From the NCBI RefSeq assembly GCF_024124745.1, contig NZ_JAMXRU010000026.1:1-32325 (forward strand): a stretch of DNA of 32,325 nucleotides. The letters run 5' to 3'. Positions 31,937 to 32,325 of the stretch are shown here, in pieces. The notes under the pieces were generated by a model, which did no database searches, was not told the DNA's origin, and was given only the letters and a program-made list of their open reading frames with translations. How positions within the stretch are numbered: position 1 is the stretch's first letter; every line of letters begins with the position of its first letter. Position numbers and translations under genes: made by a program. Source of the DNA: Aeromicrobium sp. CnD17-E. Its GTDB lineage: Bacteria > Actinomycetota > Actinomycetes > Propionibacteriales > Nocardioidaceae.

Positions 31937-32325
31937 GTGCAGTCGTCGCACACGCGTCGCTGGGAGCTGGCCGCCGGGGTGGTCGCTGCCGCCGTGGCGG
32001 TCTCGGTCGTGCTGCACCTGCTCGGGGTCTCCCTGCCGTTCTGGCCGGCAGGGGCGCAGAGCTCGAACCCGTTCTCCTCCGGCCGCGTCTACGTCGACCC
32101 GCACTCGCAGGCGCGCCAGGCGGCCGACGCCGCGTCCGGCGACGACGCGACGGTGCTGCGCCGCGTGGCCGACACGCCCACGGCGATCTGGCTGACGCCC
32201 GAGGCGTGGCCGCAGCAGCAGGTGGAGGCGCACGTGCGGCGCATCGCGACCGCGGCGCGCGACGCCGACCGGGTGGCCCTGCTCGTCGTCTACGGCATCG
32301 CCGACCGCGACTGCCAGGGCGGTGA
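31937..32325 (+). CDS. Secreted glycoside hydrolase family 6 protein (3' end missing)
   Basis: The start is GTG 31937, with GGGAGG at 31925-31930; the frame is open to the window end (129 codons). A basic start (MQSSHTRRWE) is followed by a hydrophobic signal/anchor (about 11-31), then SGRVYVDPHSQARQAADAA. Next come TPTAIWLTPEAWP and, near the cut, VALLVVYGIADRDCQGG, the GH6 pattern LVVYN-P-RDC around the active-site Asp. Family members cleave beta-1,4-glucans (endoglucanase or cellobiohydrolase). In actinobacteria small GH6 proteins may instead act on the cell's own surface glucans. Specificity cannot be judged from a fragment. Confidence 0.85.
   Translation, partial: MQSSHTRRWELAAGVVAAAVAVSVVLHLLGVSLPFWPAGAQSSNPFSSGRVYVDPHSQARQAADAASGDDATVLRRVADTPTAIWLTPEAWPQQQVEAHVRRIATAARDADRVALLVVYGIADRDCQGG

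Overview
The window is about 70% GC with dense, short-spaced genes, frequent GTG starts, 4-bp start/stop overlaps, TANNNT -10 boxes directly before start codons, and an rpfB/pmt/Tad gene set. This points to a high-GC actinobacterium. The alkB cluster and the DUF222-HNH gene with its associated repeats would suit a Nocardioides- or Aeromicrobium-like member of Propionibacteriales, but the genus is an inference.

Layout. (1) 1-2271: the 3' part of an FAD oxidoreductase with a C-terminal Rieske domain, two small two-helix membrane proteins on the minus strand, and a lipoprotein that may have a degenerate sortase fold. (2) 2347-8197: a Tad (Flp) pilus locus with two pilin genes (one encoding only 45 aa), then cpaB-tadZ-tadA-tadB-tadC. 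A strong hairpin separates the pilins from the assembly genes. (3) 8366-12015: an alkane hydroxylation operon, alkB - two rubredoxins - rubredoxin reductase - TetR regulator, behind a striking array of four TGTCAAG half-sites. (4) 12038-25807: a conserved housekeeping block, pmt (minus) / rsmI - metG - tatD - rpfB - rsmA - ispE - ABC-F, in the order known from Mycobacterium and other actinobacteria. It is followed by a MarR regulator divergent from an amidase + methyltransferase pair. (5) 25843-30281: a tRNA-Gln-like gene, a small minus-strand ORF, a DUF222-HNH nuclease gene, a trio of palindromic repeats, then glmU-prs. (6) 30357-32325: a secreted protein with carboxypeptidase-regulatory-like domains and a Pro/Thr-rich tail, divergent from the start of a GH6 (cellulase-type) glycosidase cut by the window end.

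How the genes work together. The Tad block should build thin surface pili. The alk block should oxidise medium-chain alkanes, with electrons passing from the reductase through rubredoxin to AlkB. The central block covers ribosomal RNA modification (rsmI, rsmA), translation (metG, ABC-F), isoprenoid synthesis (ispE), cell-wall remodelling and resuscitation (rpfB), and wall precursor and PRPP supply (glmU, prs). Pmt could O-mannosylate secreted Thr/Pro-rich proteins such as the one at 30357-31742.

The least explained parts are two single-gene nuclease insertions in this otherwise conserved neighbourhood, each lying beside its own palindromic repeat family. One is an AbiEi/DUF559 protein at 13679-14644 bracketed by a 25-bp inverted repeat, between pmt and rsmI. 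The other is a DUF222-HNH protein at 26147-27460 next to three hairpin repeats with compensatory stem changes, between the tRNA and glmU. These are the best candidates for something undescribed. Most of the rest is recognisable.
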